Origin: Dietzia aurantiaca
GTDB lineage: Bacteria; Actinomycetota; Actinomycetes; Mycobacteriales; Mycobacteriaceae
Length of the DNA: 64,000 nucleotides
Direction: 5' to 3'
NCBI RefSeq assembly: GCF_021033825.1
Contig: NZ_JAIFXZ010000015.1
Location: 1 to 64,000, forward strand
Numbering within the stretch: position 1 is the stretch's first letter; every line of letters begins with the position of its first letter. Below, piece after piece: positions 47,364-55,677 of the stretch. The notes below the pieces were generated by a model, which saw only the letters and a program-made list of their open reading frames with translations, was not told the DNA's origin and did no database searches. The position numbers and the translations under genes were made by a program.

Positions 47364-48001
47364 CCCGCTCCCTGCGCGATGCTCGCGTTGAAACCGAACG
47401 TGACCCCGACCTGAGCCATCCGGCTCTCGATGGGAGCATCAGCGTGAACGAGCGACTGGATGCAGTAGACGTCCGTGGTCTCCCCCGGCAGCTGCGCACC
47501 GGTGAGCAGTGTTGTGACAGTGGTGGCCGGTGCGGCCTGCGCCAATACCAGCGTGCCCGTGCAGGTCTGCCCGTCGGTGCCGCCACCCTCGTAGAGGCTT
47601 ACCGTCATGGCCTGTCGTAGGCTGGTCGCGTTGCCGCGAGCCTGGCTACCCGTACCGAACTGGGTCGTCAACTCGGACGTGACCAGATCCACCGAATAAA
47701 CCAAGTCGACCGTGCCGTTGTTCTCGAGATTGACCATCGCGGCAAAACTCTGGCCCCGGCCGAGGTTCGGTCTCAACCCGAACGAGACTTCCGAATCCTC
47801 ACCGTTGATGGTCAGGTCGAGAGTGTCCTCGGCGGTGCTGAACAGGCCAGTCTGCGCCGTCACCGTCTGCGACCACTGAGCGAGTGTTCCCACCGCGCCG
47901 AGACCGAAGACCATCCCCAGTGCGAGCGTTGCCCGCACCCTGGTCCAGCCCGACTCGCGCCAACGGAATGTGCGTGACAGTGCCCTATGCGGAGTCGTCA
48001 T
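47360..48001 (-). CDS. TasA/camelysin-like SipW-dependent protein (third substrate)
   Basis: A 213-residue exported protein. The signal has the SipW-dependent pattern: a hydrophobic run then TLAQWSQTVTAQTGLFS. The mature part is beta-rich (DLTINGEDSEVSFGL, AAMVNLENNGTVDLVYSV) with two Cys near the C-terminus. The ATG at 48001 was chosen because AAGGAG lies 6 nt upstream; it overlaps the first signal peptidase gene by 17 bp. It is probably a structural or accessory subunit of a surface fibre. Confidence 0.75.
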   Translation of the reverse strand: MTTPHRALSRTFRWRESGWTRVRATLALGMVFGLGAVGTLAQWSQTVTAQTGLFSTAEDTLDLTINGEDSEVSFGLRPNLGRGQSFAAMVNLENNGTVDLVYSVDLVTSELTTQFGTGSQARGNATSLRQAMTVSLYEGGGTDGQTCTGTLVLAQAAPATTVTTLLTGAQLPGETTDVYCIQSLVHADAPIESRMAQVGVTFGFNASIAQGAG

Positions 48002-48671
48002 GTCCGGCTCCTTCTTGCTGTTCATCATTACCAACCACCGCGCCATGACTCACCTGTGCATCCTCATCGGATCGTGCGCGATCAACGATCAGCGCGGACT
48101 GCTTCTCCCGTGACCGGTCCCGGACTCCGCTGCCGAACACCCATGCGGCGTACACGATCAGGCTGCCGGCCACGATGGTGATCGCTACCGCCCGAGTCTT
48201 ACCCGTGAGCAAGACGTTGACGCGCCCCAGCTGAGGCACCGAGTACCACAGCTTCCCGCGAATCTGCTCCGGTACCAGCGCCCAGTCATCCGCCACATTG
48301 TTGGCATCACCCCGGGTGTAGATCCGTCGCTGGCCAGACATGTCGTAGTAGATGTCCGTGATCCGGTGGGTCACCACTGACGGATCACCGGAGTAGGGCT
48401 GGAAGGTGATCACGTCCCCGGCGGCTAGGTTCTCGGGAGCCGTAGGTCTGACGACGACGAGTGCGCCCGGCGCGATACGCGGCTCCATCGATCCCGTGAG
48501 CACCGTGTACGCCTGTGCGCCTGTTGCTCGCGGAACCACAACTAGAGCCAGAAGGATGAATCCGCACGCTATGAACAACAGCCAGCCGCCGGTCGTGCGC
48601 ACCCACCACATCAGCGACGTTGACTCGTCTCGATCGGCGCGCGCGGTGGAGTCCTCGGTCGTGACGGTCAT
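47985..48671 (-). CDS. SipW-type signal peptidase I (first)
   Basis: A 228-residue membrane signal peptidase with catalytic Ser in VLTGSMEPRI (S61), His in VVTHRI (H102), and Asp motif TRGDANNVADDW (about 120-130). It has flanking membrane helices (about 28-48 and 180-200). The ATG at 48671 overlaps the preceding stop (ATGA). The C-terminal tail is charged. This and the second peptidase each follow a TasA-like gene, giving a substrate-peptidase-substrate-peptidase order. Confidence 0.86.
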   Translation of the reverse strand: MTVTTEDSTARADRDESTSLMWWVRTTGGWLLFIACGFILLALVVVPRATGAQAYTVLTGSMEPRIAPGALVVVRPTAPENLAAGDVITFQPYSGDPSVVTHRITDIYYDMSGQRRIYTRGDANNVADDWALVPEQIRGKLWYSVPQLGRVNVLLTGKTRAVAITIVAGSLIVYAAWVFGSGVRDRSREKQSALIVDRARSDEDAQVSHGAVVGNDEQQEGAGHDDSA

Positions 48672-49216
48672 TGCTGATCCGCCCGGAATGTGAAGACGTA
48701 GCTTCCGCTGAGCCCCGGGGTCAAAACCGTGCCCGCGGTTGTGGTCAGGCACAACACGTCCGTGGCCCCGTCTCCACTGACGTCAAGGTCAATATCAGCG
48801 GTGCTTGCATCGGTAATTTCGCCGCTGTATAACTCCGTTCCAGAAGTGCCGAAGGGCCCCGACGTGGGACAGTCACCCTCCTGAGACACCTGGGCAACAC
48901 GCAGGTCGAGCTCCGGCGGGGTAGATCCAGCCGCCGCGGTCACCCCAGCGAGCCGGTAGCTGACGGGAATCGTGCTGTCATTCACCACTGTCAACGGGAT
49001 CTGCGCCTGGCCTCCCGCGGCCATCTCCTCCTTGGTCAGTCCCGACACATCGAGCGCCAACTGACCACTACCGGTGATCCGCAGATGACCGGTGCTGACC
49101 GTCGCGCCATCTGTGCTTTGAGAGCTACTCCAGGCAGCGTCGGTGAACTGCAACGAGGTGAACCCGAGCAGTACCACCGACGCCCCTACGAGCGCCCATG
49201 TGACATGGGACTTCAC
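48668..49216 (-). CDS. TasA/camelysin-like SipW-dependent protein (second substrate)
   Basis: A 182-residue exported protein with the SipW-type signal (TDAAWSSSQSTDGATVSTGHLRIT) and a beta-rich mature domain with two Cys (GDCPTSG, DVLCLTT). It shares the STGHLRIT start of the mature domain with the next-upstream paralogue. The start is a GTG at 49216 with AAGGA upstream. Likely a fibre subunit or minor pilin. Confidence 0.78.
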   Translation of the reverse strand: MKSHVTWALVGASVVLLGFTSLQFTDAAWSSSQSTDGATVSTGHLRITGSGQLALDVSGLTKEEMAAGGQAQIPLTVVNDSTIPVSYRLAGVTAAAGSTPPELDLRVAQVSQEGDCPTSGPFGTSGTELYSGEITDASTADIDLDVSGDGATDVLCLTTTAGTVLTPGLSGSYVFTFRADQQ

Positions 49217-49225
49217 AAAGAATCC

Positions 49226-49747
49226 TTACGGGGTGACCTGGGCCGGGGCGGTCTGCTGGAGTGTGACCGTGATGTCGCCGATTGCGATCTCCTCGTCCAT
49301 TGACGCGATGGCTTCCTCATCGAAGGCGAGGGTGCCGCCGACTGTGACTTCTGTGCCATCGTCAGACTGATCCAGGTCTGCGAGCTCGCTGGTGGCGTCA
49401 GGTGTCCATGTCAGCCCCACCGGAAGAGCGCCAGTGGTTGCGTCCGTGGCGACCAACTCTGCCGTGAGGTTGGTTCCCTTGATCTCAAGCTTGTACGTAC
49501 CCTCGAAGCGGATCGAATCGCCCGGAGCGATGGTGTCGGTCGCGGGCGTGAAGTCGCCACTCACCCCGGGGGTGCTCCAGGTCCAGCCAGACTCACCGGC
49601 GACCTCGGTGATGCGGAGGTGTCCGGTCTGCACATCTCCACCGCCGAGCGACGCATCATCGCTCCACGCCGCGTATGTTCCGGCACCGCCGGCGAGCAGC
49701 AGGGCGGCCGCGCCGAGGGCGATTGCGCCCTTGGTGTTCTTCTTCAT
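49226..49747 (-). CDS. TasA/camelysin-like SipW-dependent protein (first, probable major subunit)
   Basis: A 173-residue exported protein with the SipW-type signal TYAAWSDDASLGGGDVQTGHLRIT and a cysteine-free beta-rich domain. The sequence pattern (DTIAPGDSIRFEGTYKLEI) fits the camelysin/TasA superfamily. It has the best start context in the cluster (GAGGGGAAAC before ATG 49747) and its own upstream spacer, so it may be the most expressed. It is followed by the second paralogue 9 bp later. Confidence 0.8.
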   Translation of the reverse strand: MKKNTKGAIALGAAALLLAGGAGTYAAWSDDASLGGGDVQTGHLRITEVAGESGWTWSTPGVSGDFTPATDTIAPGDSIRFEGTYKLEIKGTNLTAELVATDATTGALPVGLTWTPDATSELADLDQSDDGTEVTVGGTLAFDEEAIASMDEEIAIGDITVTLQQTAPAQVTP

Positions 49748-49927
49748 GTTTCCCCTCAAGGTGATCGGTACCGTGCGATAAATCCGCCCGGACCAGCGGT
49801 GCGATGTCACTGGCCACGGGCCATCTCATCGCTCGTATATGACGGACTCAGGTCCGCCATCGGTCAACAGCGGATGCTGACGACCGAGTTCAGGAGCCCC
49901 GGTGCGTCCAGGGCTGGTTGTGGGCCT

Positions 49928-50656
49928 CTATCCGAAGCCCAAGGAGGGGCTGCCGAGCGATCCGAAACCTCCGCTCGAACCCGACGAGCCACTCGAGCCC
50001 GAGGCCCCCGACGACCCGTTCCCGCCAGGGGAGCCGATCGAGCCGGAGCCGAGAGAACCGCCAATCCCGGACGAGCCCGACGAACCGGCGGAGCCGGAAC
50101 CGCCCCCGGAAGCCGGACGCTCCTGCAGGGTGATCCCCCAGTCCGGCGTGATCCGAGCCGATTGCTCCACCTCGCTGGAGGGCACGCCCACGTTGAGAGT
50201 CAGGAGCACCGACTCACCAGCGGGCAACGAGAACTCACTCATCAGAACGCCCGGCCCGGGAGCCTGCGCACCGGGCAGAACCCGCGGCTTTCCCTGGACA
50301 CCGTTGACGTCGACTCGGAACCACGCACTGCCGCGATCGATCGACCACTTGCCGAGGTACACCTCGCCGTTGACCGCCGTGTCGCCTCTCACCCGGAGAT
50401 GGAATGACGTCGAGTTCGGTGGGCCGCCCGGGACCGGGATCGTAGTGGTGTCCCAGGGAATGGACCCGACGCCGCCCCATGCGGTTCCGTCAGCGGAGTA
50501 CTGCTGACGCTCCCTGTCGACTGGAACCGCTTCGCTGGGGGCGGCGGTGGCCATGCAGCCCGCCGCGAGGAACGACACCACCGCGGCTGAGGCGGCAACC
50601 AAGGGTCCTCGACGACTCCGTGAGCAGAGTGTGCGCGGTGACAACAGGGCGGGCAT
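49928..50656 (-). CDS. Exported lipoprotein with Gly/Ser/Leu-rich tail
   Basis: A 242-residue protein with a lipobox (FLAAGC, C34), a middle beta-rich domain (about 80-165, SFHLRVRGDTAVNGEVYLGKW; DVNGVQGKPRVLPG), and a tail of about 70 residues almost wholly Gly/Ser with GSLGSGSIGS and GFGSLGSPSLGFG. It lies upstream of the TasA-like genes on the same strand with a 180-bp gap. It shares the tail type with the Ig-like proteins. No known family is recognised; it may be a surface anchor. Confidence 0.7.
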   Translation of the reverse strand: MPALLSPRTLCSRSRRGPLVAASAAVVSFLAAGCMATAAPSEAVPVDRERQQYSADGTAWGGVGSIPWDTTTIPVPGGPPNSTSFHLRVRGDTAVNGEVYLGKWSIDRGSAWFRVDVNGVQGKPRVLPGAQAPGPGVLMSEFSLPAGESVLLTLNVGVPSSEVEQSARITPDWGITLQERPASGGGSGSAGSSGSSGIGGSLGSGSIGSPGGNGSSGASGSSGSSGSSGGFGSLGSPSLGFG

Positions 50657-51125
50657 GACGAGTAACCTAACTCACACTTATTCGCCCGTCCAGGCCTACA
50701 TCATTTTTTCTTCACGCGAGCAGATCTGCAGCGCCAAAGGCGCGATTCCCCAATATTCGCAGCTTGAACACAGCGAGGCGGCCATTGACAGCTTTACCAT
50801 TCAGGGAAAACCTGTGGATTTACCGAGTTTCCGCCTCGACCATGGTGAGTACCAACTTATGTGGTGATTCACCGACATCGGACACCGTCACGAGCCCCAC
50901 CTACGGACCCCGCCCGCGAACCGTCATGGGGTAAGGTCACATTTATCCCCGCCAGCTGTGACGTACAGCACAGCGGGAGATCTGGGGCTGTACCAACGGA
51001 AATCATGGCCTGGAGAAGCGAGGACCAGCCCCGCGTCCAGCGCCCACGCACCCGCGACCGGCTCCGCCCACACCGTCGCAACCACCATTGCGCCGCCATT
51101 TTCGCCACGTCGAGAGGATCGATGA
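50657..51125. other. Low-GC intergenic region between divergent surface genes
   Basis: A 469-bp spacer whose part 50690-50880 is clearly less GC-rich than the rest of the window. It holds the promoters of the lipoprotein gene (minus) and the gene at 51126 (plus). A 70-codon frame at 50655-50867 exists, but its start lies in the opposite gene's start region and it has no ribosome site, so it is not called a gene. Confidence 0.5.
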
Positions 51126-51869
51126 ATGTCCGAGAACCGCAGGAAGACGGTCGCCCTGGGCGCCGCCGCAATAATGGCCCTGTCCGGCCTGACCGTCGGG
51201 ACCGCCACCGCGAGCGCACAAGCCGCCGACACGTCCAAGTGCGCGACCAGTCAGAAGGTGGAGCGCAGCTGGGCCGGCTCACTCGGCACCAGTTACTACA
51301 TCGAAAAGGAAGTCGTGGGCGATGGCACTGCGGCCCCCGGCGGCGAAGTGACCTTCCGGACCACCGTCAGTGGCGCCGGCGCGCTTGTGCGCGAGATCGT
51401 GGACTACCACCCTGCAGGCTTTGAGCTAGTCCGCGCCCGGGAGAGCGTCTGGAAGATCCTCGGCGGACAGTCCTGGGCCAACGTCACCGACGACGTACGG
51501 CATAATGCCAACAACAACTCGGTCACCCGTGCGAGTTCGGGTTGGACCACCGCCGGTGGCGCGTATTCCACCCTCGAGACCACCTACAAGGTGCCCAAGA
51601 ACGCGACCCCTGGCGACGTTCTCAACACCGGCGCAGGCACGGACATCGTGCTCGTCAACGGCGGCTGGACGGTCAACCCCATCAACACCTGCGTCACCAT
51701 CCGCGAGCCCAACGCCGCAGAGGCCGTCACCGGCAGCCTCGACGGCATGGGCCTCGGCTCCGTGACCTCCGGATCCACCACCGCGGGCGGCATCTCGAGC
51801 GACCCGGCCACCTTCAGCTCCGACATCATCAACGGGATCGACATCGGTCAGCTCATCGGCCTCAGCTGA
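51126..51869 (+). CDS. Small exported protein sharing the N-terminal domain of the Ig-like proteins
   Basis: A 247-residue exported protein with a signal peptide (about 1-35, ending SAQAAD), one beta-rich domain (about 40-195, PGGEVTFRTTVSGAGALVRE) with two Cys, and a Gly/Ser tail (TGSLDGMGLGSVTSGS) ending in IGQLIGLS. The domain resembles the N-terminal domains of the 1425-aa and 507-aa proteins, so it is a stand-alone version. The ATG at 51126 has AGAGGA upstream. It is divergent from the surface-protein operon. Confidence 0.72.
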   Translation: MSENRRKTVALGAAAIMALSGLTVGTATASAQAADTSKCATSQKVERSWAGSLGTSYYIEKEVVGDGTAAPGGEVTFRTTVSGAGALVREIVDYHPAGFELVRARESVWKILGGQSWANVTDDVRHNANNNSVTRASSGWTTAGGAYSTLETTYKVPKNATPGDVLNTGAGTDIVLVNGGWTVNPINTCVTIREPNAAEAVTGSLDGMGLGSVTSGSTTAGGISSDPATFSSDIINGIDIGQLIGLS

Positions 51870-51900
51870 CCAGCTAGAGGACAGCCGGCACAGAACGCCT

Positions 51901-51942
51901 CGAGCCCCTGACCCCCTCCTCGTGGAGAGCGTCAGGGGCTCG
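51901..51942. terminator. Bidirectional stem-loop terminator
   Basis: A perfect 12-bp stem (CGAGCCCCTGAC at 51901-51912 and GTCAGGGGCTCG at 51931-51942) with an 18-nt loop lies between the converging exported-protein gene and acyl-CoA synthetase gene. Confidence 0.7.
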
Positions 51943-51953
51943 AAACGTACGCT

Positions 51954-53594
51954 CTACTTCGCGTCCGCCCAGTACGGATCCTTCAGCGTCCGCTTGACCA
52001 GCTTGCCGTTGGCCTGCCGAGGCAGTTCGTCCACCACGTCGATGGTGCGCGGCATCTTGAACTTGGCCAGCCGCCCGGCCAGGTCGTCGAGGATCTGCGC
52101 CTTGAGCTCATCGGACTCGTCAAAGCCCTCGGCCAGCTCGATCACGGCCTTGACCTCCTCGCCCCAGTCCTTGTGCGGGATCCCGAACACGGCCGCGTCG
52201 CGCACCGCCTCATGACGCGTCATCTCCGACTCGATCTCGGCCGGGTAGATGTTCACGCCGCCGGAGATGATCATGTCGTTCTTGCGGTCGCACAGGAACA
52301 GGTAGCCGTCGGCGTCGACGTAGCCGATGTCCCCCATGGTGAACAGCTCGCCGACATACGTCCTGGCGGTCTTCTCGGCATCCTGGTGGTACTCGAACTT
52401 GGAACCGTGCATCTGCAGGTAGACGTTCCCGATCTCGTCGGTGCCCAGCTCGTTGCCGTCGTCGTCGAGGATCTTCAAGGTCGTGGTCTTCCACGGCTTC
52501 CCCACACTGCCGGGCTTGCGCAGCCACTCCTCGCCGGTGATGGTGCAGCCGCCGCCCTCGGTGCCGGCGTAGTACTCGGTGAGCACCGGGCCCCACCAGT
52601 CGAGCATCGCCTGCTTGACGTGCTTGGGGCACGGGGCGGCGCCGTGGACAATCGTGCGCAGGCTCGACACGTCGTACTTCGCGCGCACGTCCTCCGGCAG
52701 CTCGAGCAGTCGCGAGAACTGGGTGGGCACCATGTGCGACTGCGTGACACCGTGCGCGTCGATGAGTCGCAGCATCTCCTCGGGCGTCCACTTGTCCATG
52801 AGCACCACGGCCTGGCCCAGGTTGAGCGAGATTGTGACGAAATTCAGCACGGCAGTGTGGTACAGCGGCGAGCCGCAGATGTGGACGTTGTCCGGCGCGT
52901 GGATGTCGAAGCCGGCAAAGAAATAGTAGTTGGGGACCGTCACCTGGTCGGGGCTCGCACCGGTCAGCGGCCGGCGCACGCCCTTGGGACGGCCGGTTGT
53001 GCCCGAGGTGTAGAGCATCGGGGCGCCGAGGGTGCGATCTGTCGGGAGCGACGACGAGGCCTCCCCCGCCCCACCGTCACCCGCGGCCGGGGCGGTCAGC
53101 TCGGCGAGCGGACGGAATCCGGGGACGTCGCCGATCGCGTAGCAGCGGGCCATGTCGAGTCCCGCCTCGGCCGCGGCGACTCCTGCGACGTCGGAGAACC
53201 GCTGGTCCGCGATGAACACCGTCGAACCGGAGTTGTCGATGATGTACGCGACCTCGGGGCCGGTGAGATGCCAGTTTGCCGGCGCCACGTAGAGGCCGAT
53301 CTCCAACGCGGCGTAGTAGACCTCGAGGAACTCGATCGAGTTGGGCGCCAGCAGCACGATGCAGTCACCGGTCTTCAGCCCCAGGTCCTGCAGGCCGCGG
53401 GCGAAGCCGTGGGCGGCGCCTGCGAGCTGGCCGAAGGTCACCTGGCGGCCGGGCTCGTCAGCGGAGCCGCCCTCGATGACCGCGACCCGGTCGGGCTCGG
53501 CCTCGGCGATACGGTAGACGCTGGTCACGTGCTCGCCGGTCCGCGGGTCCAGGATTCCGGCGTCGGCGGGGACGGTAGGCGTGGGTGCACTCAT
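51954..53594 (-). CDS. AMP-dependent acyl-CoA synthetase in the KstR-like regulon
   Basis: A 546-residue ligase with MLYTSGTTGRPKGVRRP, EYYAGTEGGGCTITGEEW, MGDIGYVDADGYLFLCDRKND, NIYPAEIE, and the C-terminal PRQANGKLVKR lysine. All are intact. It differs from FadD17 and FadD19 in this window and looks like the FadD4/FadD13/CaiC-type group. The near-perfect KstR-like site 12 bp upstream of the ATG at 53594 suggests it activates a sterol-derived acid; its substrate is unknown. An upstream extension of the frame is rejected because it crosses the operator. Confidence 0.88.
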   Translation of the reverse strand: MSAPTPTVPADAGILDPRTGEHVTSVYRIAEAEPDRVAVIEGGSADEPGRQVTFGQLAGAAHGFARGLQDLGLKTGDCIVLLAPNSIEFLEVYYAALEIGLYVAPANWHLTGPEVAYIIDNSGSTVFIADQRFSDVAGVAAAEAGLDMARCYAIGDVPGFRPLAELTAPAAGDGGAGEASSSLPTDRTLGAPMLYTSGTTGRPKGVRRPLTGASPDQVTVPNYYFFAGFDIHAPDNVHICGSPLYHTAVLNFVTISLNLGQAVVLMDKWTPEEMLRLIDAHGVTQSHMVPTQFSRLLELPEDVRAKYDVSSLRTIVHGAAPCPKHVKQAMLDWWGPVLTEYYAGTEGGGCTITGEEWLRKPGSVGKPWKTTTLKILDDDGNELGTDEIGNVYLQMHGSKFEYHQDAEKTARTYVGELFTMGDIGYVDADGYLFLCDRKNDMIISGGVNIYPAEIESEMTRHEAVRDAAVFGIPHKDWGEEVKAVIELAEGFDESDELKAQILDDLAGRLAKFKMPRTIDVVDELPRQANGKLVKRTLKDPYWADAK

Positions 53595-53981
53595 GCGCCC
53601 CACGATAGAACGTGTTCTATCTCTGCGGCGACCTTTCTCTAGGAGGCCATCCCTCACGCCAACGCCAGCGGGGCAAGGCATTGACGGCCGAGAGCATCTT
53701 ATTTAACTTATATTTCGAGGTCGCGCGAGGTGCGACCACGCGTGGTGCTCCAGCGGTCTGCTTCCCCACCGACGTCGGCCTGCCTTTCGGTCGACAACCA
53801 GACGGCAAAATCCCGCCAAGCGCAACACGGGCTTTCACGTTCCACATCCAACTCAATTCAACGAGACATCGCGAGATCGGACAAAGCCGTTCATGCTCGA
53901 GTCTCGGGAAGCAGGTGTGTCTTGCGCACCCCCATCGCTATTCCCCGCTCTGCGACCCTGAAGAAACGATCGCACCATGCC
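53595..53981. other. Intergenic region with AT-rich patch, operator and uncertain 5' end of the next gene
   Basis: It holds the KstR-like site and an AT-rich stretch near 53696-53720. It may include the true start of the exported hydrolase gene. Several open frames run through it, but none has a convincing start or protein-like composition. Confidence 0.45.
53606..53619. promoter_or_regulatory. KstR-like operator upstream of acyl-CoA synthetase
   Basis: TAGAACGTGTTCTA is palindromic apart from the central dinucleotide and is the best match in the window to TnnAACnnGTTnnA. It lies 12 bp upstream of the start codon at 53594. Confidence 0.86.
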
Positions 53982-55556
53982 ATGACGATTCTCGTGATGC
54001 TGGGGCTGGTCGCGGCGCTGGCGCAACCCGGCGAAGCTGCCAGCAGAGCGGCGGCGCCGGAACCAGCGGCAACGATCGACGGGATGGTGGACGGTCATGC
54101 CCACATCGCGGCGTCGGTAGCATTCGGCGGCGCACTCCGTTGCGGCCGCCCCTTCGCCTCGGGCGGCCCCTCCGTCGCACTTGCCGACTGCCCCCAGGCA
54201 TCCGGCACCGGGCACATGGCCATCCTCGAATCGATCCTCGGCGGAACTCAGTTCCCGGCCGGCGATCAGGGGTATCCCACGTTCGAGAACTGGCCGACCC
54301 CCGACTCTCAACTGCACGAGCAGGCCTACTACACCGGTATAGAACGCGCGTGGCGGGCGGGCCTGCGGGTACTCAACAACCATCTGGTGGCCAATCGCAC
54401 CCTGTGTGAGCTTCTGCTCGGCTCGCCCTATTCGTGCGACGAGATGGACCAGTTGCGCCGCCAAGTGGACTTCCTCGATCAGATGGAGGCGCACATTGAC
54501 TCGGAGACCGGCGGCCCAGGGCAGGGTTGGTTCCGCATCGCAAGGTCGCCGGATGACGTGCGTCGAATCACGGCCGAGGGAAAACTTGCAGTAACCCTGG
54601 GCGTCGAGGCCTCAGAGCCATTCGGCTGCAGGGTGATCAATGATTTGCCGATGTGCTCGGAGACGGACATCGATCACGGTCTCGACGAATTCGCTTCCTG
54701 GGGCGTATCCACTGTGTTCCTGGTGCACAAGTTTGACAACGCGCTCGGGGGCACGCGCATGGACCCCGGGCTGGCCGGGGCCGCGGTCAACATTGGAAAC
54801 AAGATCGGCACCCAGCAGTTCTGGAAGACCGAACCCTGTTCTCCCGAGGAATCCGACAATGACCAGCCGCTCGCCCACAGCGGCATCGCCGACGCGGTCT
54901 CGACCGGATCTGCAGGAGCTCCGGACGGCGCTGTTATACCGGTCTACCCGGCTGGCCCACTGTGCAACGTCCGCGGTCTCACCCCGCTGGGCGAATACGC
55001 CGTTCACGCCACGATGGATCGGGGAATGGTAATCAATATCGACCACATGAGTCACAAGGCGGCAGTCCGCACCCTGGACATCGCCGAGGAAGCCGGATAC
55101 GCCGGGCTGGTGACGGACCACTCCTGGTCAAATGAGGCCATCATCCGCAGGATCCACGAAGCAGGGGGATTCGTCTCCGGATACGCGGGCCTGGGCTTCC
55201 TTCCCGAGTGGAGAGAAGTCACAGCTGGTGCCACGCGCCCGTGGCAAGGGTTCGGTTACGGCTCGGACGTCAATGGCCTGGCCCCGCTGCCCGATCCGCG
55301 CCCTGACGCCGAATGGGACCCGCTGCGATACCCGTTCACCGCCCCGAACGGTGCGGAGATGGACCGGTGGGTCTTCGGAGAACGCATCTACGACATCAAC
55401 CGCGACGGGGTAGCACAGTACGGCCTCTACGCGGACTGGATCGCCGATCTGTTGCACACCGCAGGTCCAGATCGAGAAGAACTACGCCGCCAACTCATGG
55501 GAGGCGCCGAAGCATGGACCGCCACGTGGGAATCCGGGCGCGAAACACCACGGTGA
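53982..55556 (+). CDS. Exported metal-dependent hydrolase, membrane-dipeptidase/amidohydrolase-like
   Basis: A 524-residue protein with a signal peptide (LVMLGLVAALAQPGEAAS). A TIM-barrel hydrolase pattern follows: metal ligands in VDGHAHI (H39, H41), VINIDHMSHKA, and LVTDHSWSN. This fits M19/amidohydrolase-like families, but no exact family is recognised. The start is uncertain. The ATG at 53982 is reported, but the preceding LKKRSHHA codons suggest a longer n-region, for example a TTG at 53922. The gene converges on the F420 oxidoreductase gene. The substrate is unknown; it is not clearly tied to sterol metabolism. Confidence 0.6.
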   Translation: MTILVMLGLVAALAQPGEAASRAAAPEPAATIDGMVDGHAHIAASVAFGGALRCGRPFASGGPSVALADCPQASGTGHMAILESILGGTQFPAGDQGYPTFENWPTPDSQLHEQAYYTGIERAWRAGLRVLNNHLVANRTLCELLLGSPYSCDEMDQLRRQVDFLDQMEAHIDSETGGPGQGWFRIARSPDDVRRITAEGKLAVTLGVEASEPFGCRVINDLPMCSETDIDHGLDEFASWGVSTVFLVHKFDNALGGTRMDPGLAGAAVNIGNKIGTQQFWKTEPCSPEESDNDQPLAHSGIADAVSTGSAGAPDGAVIPVYPAGPLCNVRGLTPLGEYAVHATMDRGMVINIDHMSHKAAVRTLDIAEEAGYAGLVTDHSWSNEAIIRRIHEAGGFVSGYAGLGFLPEWREVTAGATRPWQGFGYGSDVNGLAPLPDPRPDAEWDPLRYPFTAPNGAEMDRWVFGERIYDINRDGVAQYGLYADWIADLLHTAGPDREELRRQLMGGAEAWTATWESGRETPR

Positions 55557-55563
55557 GGGATTT

Positions 55564-55608
55564 CGGCGGTGTGAGGTGCGGGACATTGTCCCGCACCTCA
55601 CACCGCCG
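55564..55608. terminator. Perfect 22-bp palindromic stem-loop
   Basis: A left arm of 22 nt (55564-55585, starting CGGCGGTGTGAGG) pairs perfectly with the right arm (55587-55608) around one base. It begins 7 bp past the hydrolase stop and faces the converging F420 oxidoreductase gene, so a bidirectional terminator is likely. It is longer than the other hairpins here. Confidence 0.65.
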
Positions 55609-55677
55609 CGGCCACCGGCAACGGATAGGCGGCCACAGCCCTGGGGAGGCACCTGGGGCACAGCCGAGACGGGAGCC

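Noticed and set aside
50655-50867. 70-codon plus-strand frame in the low-GC spacer
   Set aside because: The sequence is not low-complexity, but it lacks a ribosome site, its start lies inside the opposite gene's start, and no family is recognised; chance in AT-richer DNA is more likely.
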